From contig CM038918.1 in NCBI GenBank assembly GCA_021904315.1, positions 5,223,349 through 5,287,348 of the forward strand: DNA of 64,000 bases, in the 5' to 3' direction. Made by a program: the position numbers and the translations under genes. This document shows, one piece after another, positions 61,641 through 64,000 of the stretch (position 1 is its first letter; every line of letters begins with the position of its first letter). This DNA comes from Sphagnum magellanicum (lineage: Eukaryota; Streptophyta; Sphagnopsida; Sphagnales; Sphagnaceae). The notes beneath the pieces are model-generated. The model saw only the letters and a list, made by a program, of their open reading frames with translations, had not been told where the DNA came from and made no database searches.

Positions 61641-61702
61641 ACCAAGTTGGACAAGTGCAAAGATATTATTCAACCAAGTTGTACAAGTGCAAAGATATTA
61701 TT
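61641..61702. repeat. Tandem duplication, ~33 bp
   Basis: CAACCAAGTTG(G/T)ACAAGTGC followed by AAAGATATTATTC occurs twice in succession. Confidence 0.85.
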
Positions 61703-62889
61703 CTGACTTGGAGCAGGTTGCATTTAACTCCCTTCACCTCTGAAAACTGGCCAGGTGTGAGTTCTTTCAAAGTGGGTGGAGATATAGAGATGTGAACATA
61801 AAAAAACAACCTTCCCCAATAAATTGACCAAATTCATTGCAGTTGGAGAGTGAGTGGCCGGAAGACATGGAAAACTGACCCTTAATTTTACCTCAAGGTT
61901 AACCAGTTGGAGTGGTCATGTGAGAATTGTAAGGGGCAATTTCACACTTTCAGCCTGAGTGAACCACCACCCCACCAGTGCACCGTCCATCCACTGGATG
62001 CCCCTTATGGCTCAGAGCACTCCCACCGGTGGGACTCGGCAGCATGTTTTTGGATGAAGAATTAACAGTAAATCTTGTTCCAGTGGTGGGGGCAGTAATA
62101 TGGCTTTTGCACTGCATTTGAGCACAAGAGGCAATAAGGTATTGTTTCATTGATTGGTCCAGATGGTTGGCTATTAGTAATCTCTTACCTTTGGTACAGT
62201 CCAAAAGTTTCATGTTTATGAGTGGGGCATGGGAAACAATAATCAACTGATCTTGGATGTCAGCTTTATTGAGGGAGGTACAAACATTGAGTTGGGGGTC
62301 TGGGTGGGGATTGTTCTCAATTGTGCATGAAGCTGAACTCTAAGTTAACATCTGGTTTCACCTTGGTAACTCATATGTAAGAAGTAAGTCTTATATCTAT
62401 AAATATATAGGTAAATAGGTGGGAAAATAGGCAACTAATACGTAAGTAGATTTTTTATACATAGGTAAGTGTTGTCTTTACTACCTACCAACTACCACTT
62501 CACAATGTGTTGTTGTTAATAGGTGGAAGCCCTTTTTTTTATTGGCGAAATTTTGTTGAAAAGTGAAATTCAATATTTTTTTAAGAAGTGATTTTGATGA
62601 TTTTTAGTCATCAGAAGCAAAAAAAAAAAAAATGTGAAATTCATATATTTTCATTGTGCATAGCCAAAAATATAGAGGGATGATTAAAAGATTTGTACTT
62701 TATTTCTGGTTTATAGTTAGATTTGTCCAAACCTTCCTAGGGAAGATCCTCACTTTGGCTACAAACCAAAATTTCTTTTTAAAAAAACATTGGTCGGTAG
62801 TTTAAAAAGCAATTGAACTAACCACCACCATGGTTATCAAGGTGGCACATGTCGCTTGCTAGTTCCACTTTTGGTCCCACAAGTCCCAC

Positions 62890-62975
62890 TTGTAATGTGA
62901 ATCGACGTTGAGGAACACTTGTAGTGATGTGAATCGACGTCGGGGAACACTTGTAGTGATGTGAATCAACGATGG
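62890..62975. repeat. ~33-bp triple tandem repeat
   Basis: Three units of GTGAATC(G/A)ACG, with GGAACACTTGTAGTGAT after each of the first two. Confidence 0.8.
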
Positions 62976-63087
62976 AAAATATCAGTTTAAATATGTTTGT
63001 AGGCTTTTTCCCTAGCTGTGACGAGTGGCGGGGTTTTTAATTGTTTGAATAATTCCCAAACATAAACATTTTTTTCATTATTTATTA

Positions 63088-63095
63088 TATATGGG

Positions 63096-63126
<31 letters not shown>

Positions 63127-63136
63127 ATATATATAC
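63088..63136. repeat. TA/TG microsatellite
   Basis: GGGTATATATATAT, then about ten TG units, then TATATATATACCC. The outer parts form an inverted repeat. Confidence 0.9.
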
Positions 63137-63204
63137 CCTTACCTTATGGGTAAAGACAATTTCTATTTTTTATTTTTTATTTTGAGGGTATATTTTTAAA
63201 AACA

Positions 63205-63440
63205 ACATCGGTCTGGAACAATATTGGGCGGTTCTTAGAACGAGGGACAGATACTCCTCAGTTCTCAGCCTGAGTATAGACCCACTTCTTACCCACCAGT
63301 TCTCAGAACTGGTTTTGGTATACGACCACGGTTCTGAACAAAAATGAAAAAGGTCCAAGAATCGCCAAATCTTTTAAGGTTTTTGAGAAACTGACACGAT
63401 TCTTTGATCCTGATTTGTTTTCAAAGAACTGAAACAGATG
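63205..63440. repeat. GGTTCT-type repeat block (third locus)
   Basis: Contains GGGCGGTTCTTAGAAC, CAGTTCTCAGAACTGG, TTACCCACCAGTTCTC and GATTCTTTGATCCTG, words shared with the blocks at 27.4-28.0 and 46.8-47.6 kb. No gene adjoins within the window. Confidence 0.55.
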
Positions 63441-63460
63441 CTTCTTTCATTCTTATGTAT

Positions 63461-63554
63461 AGGGTGAGGCACCCCTGGGAGGGGCTTCCATTAATGAAGC
63501 CCTGACAACCGAGGGCTTCATTAATGGAAGCCCCTCCCAGGGGTGCCTCACCCT
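63461..63554. repeat. Perfect 43-bp inverted repeat (foldback)
   Basis: Arms 63461-63503 and 63512-63554 are exact reverse complements around the 8-nt loop GACAACCG. Each arm holds its own near-palindrome (GGCTTCCATTAATGAAGCC), so the unit could fold as one long or two short hairpins. There is no obvious target duplication. The arms are GC-rich in AT-rich surroundings. Confidence 0.95.
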
Positions 63555-64000
63555 GCATTATGCAGGAAGCATATGATAAAGATATTTTTATGAATTTATG
63601 TAGGATTTTATGATGAAAATTGATGGTTCAGATTTAATGATGCACCAATTGATTAAGATGTTTTTTTGAATTTTGTAGGTTTCTTGTTTTTATAATTCAT
63701 GCTTGACTCTCCAATTTTAACAATGTAAAATCAGTTAAGATGTAGAGGTTTCTCTTGAAAATATTTTTATATTCGATGCATCCTTGGAGATAATTGTTGT
63801 TTTGGTTTTCTGTATTTATATTTTTCTTTGCATGGTGGATATTACCAATGTTTTGAAAGGTTGTGAGAGTGAGTAATATCAAAAGTGTGTCAAACCTCTA
63901 CTGGACACATCTTCAAATGAACGGGGTTACAAAATCTTTCAATTCTAGAGTTGCAAAGTGTGATGATTCGTATTTAGACCTTTTTGAATTGAAGATTTTT
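63555..64000. other. Intergenic to window end, nothing recognised
   Basis: AT-rich, only short chance frames. Confidence 0.5.

Larger units (their letters stand above)
61436..63087. other. Intergenic with small tandem repeats, no gene
   Basis: No gene recognised. Includes a ~33-bp duplication at 61,641-61,702 and a ~33-bp triple repeat at 62,890-62,975. Confidence 0.45.

Overview
This window is nuclear DNA of a land plant. The evidence is intron-rich genes with GT...AG borders, plant-specific families (an MLO protein with a calmodulin-binding tail, an EDR2-type PH-START-DUF1336 protein, a CAND7-type 7TM protein), plant LTR retrotransposons, and short runs of the Arabidopsis-type telomere motif (CCCTAAA). 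I cannot name the species. Large AT-rich intergenic space and a decayed PIF1-like helicase would suit a seed-free plant (lycophyte, fern or moss), but that is inference.

Layout. Positions 1-27,350 are a repeat graveyard. It holds a diverged solo LTR (1773-2618), a decayed PIF1/Helitron-type helicase (2881-3914, minus), and a young, structurally complete Ty3/gypsy chromovirus (3982-10930, minus, TSD TCGGA). It also holds a PIF/Harbinger transposase pseudogene (12.7-13.6 kb), a second solo LTR of the chromovirus family (16696-17524, TSD AATTC) next to a broken choline-transporter-like gene (17.9-18.5 kb), a decayed Ty1/copia 3' half (19807-22289, minus) abutting a truncated LTR, and a broken acetyl-CoA acetyltransferase gene (24.5-26.3 kb, minus).

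From 28 kb on, host genes appear: a one-exon CAND7-type gene (28198-29547, plus), a 15-exon MLO gene (38121-42560, plus) behind GA-microsatellite minisatellites, a small unrecognised secreted-protein ORF (45860-46321, minus) with a long hairpin just past its stop, a 4-exon CCDC97/DUF2052 gene (48105-50947, plus), and a 23-exon EDR2-type gene (52152-59331, minus). The last two are tail to tail. The right end carries a Mutator-type MITE (61209-61435, 9-bp TSD), small tandem repeats and a perfect 43-bp inverted repeat (63461-63554).

The host genes do not form an operon-like unit. MLO and EDR2 are both known in angiosperms as negative regulators of powdery-mildew resistance, but their proximity here may be chance. 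I found no convincing new defence or mobile system. The most unusual items are the miRNA-like hairpin beside the unknown secreted ORF, the perfect hairpin at 63.5 kb, the recurrent GGTTCT/CCGGTT repeat family near gene starts, and the nonsense codon in the gag gene of an otherwise very young retrotransposon.
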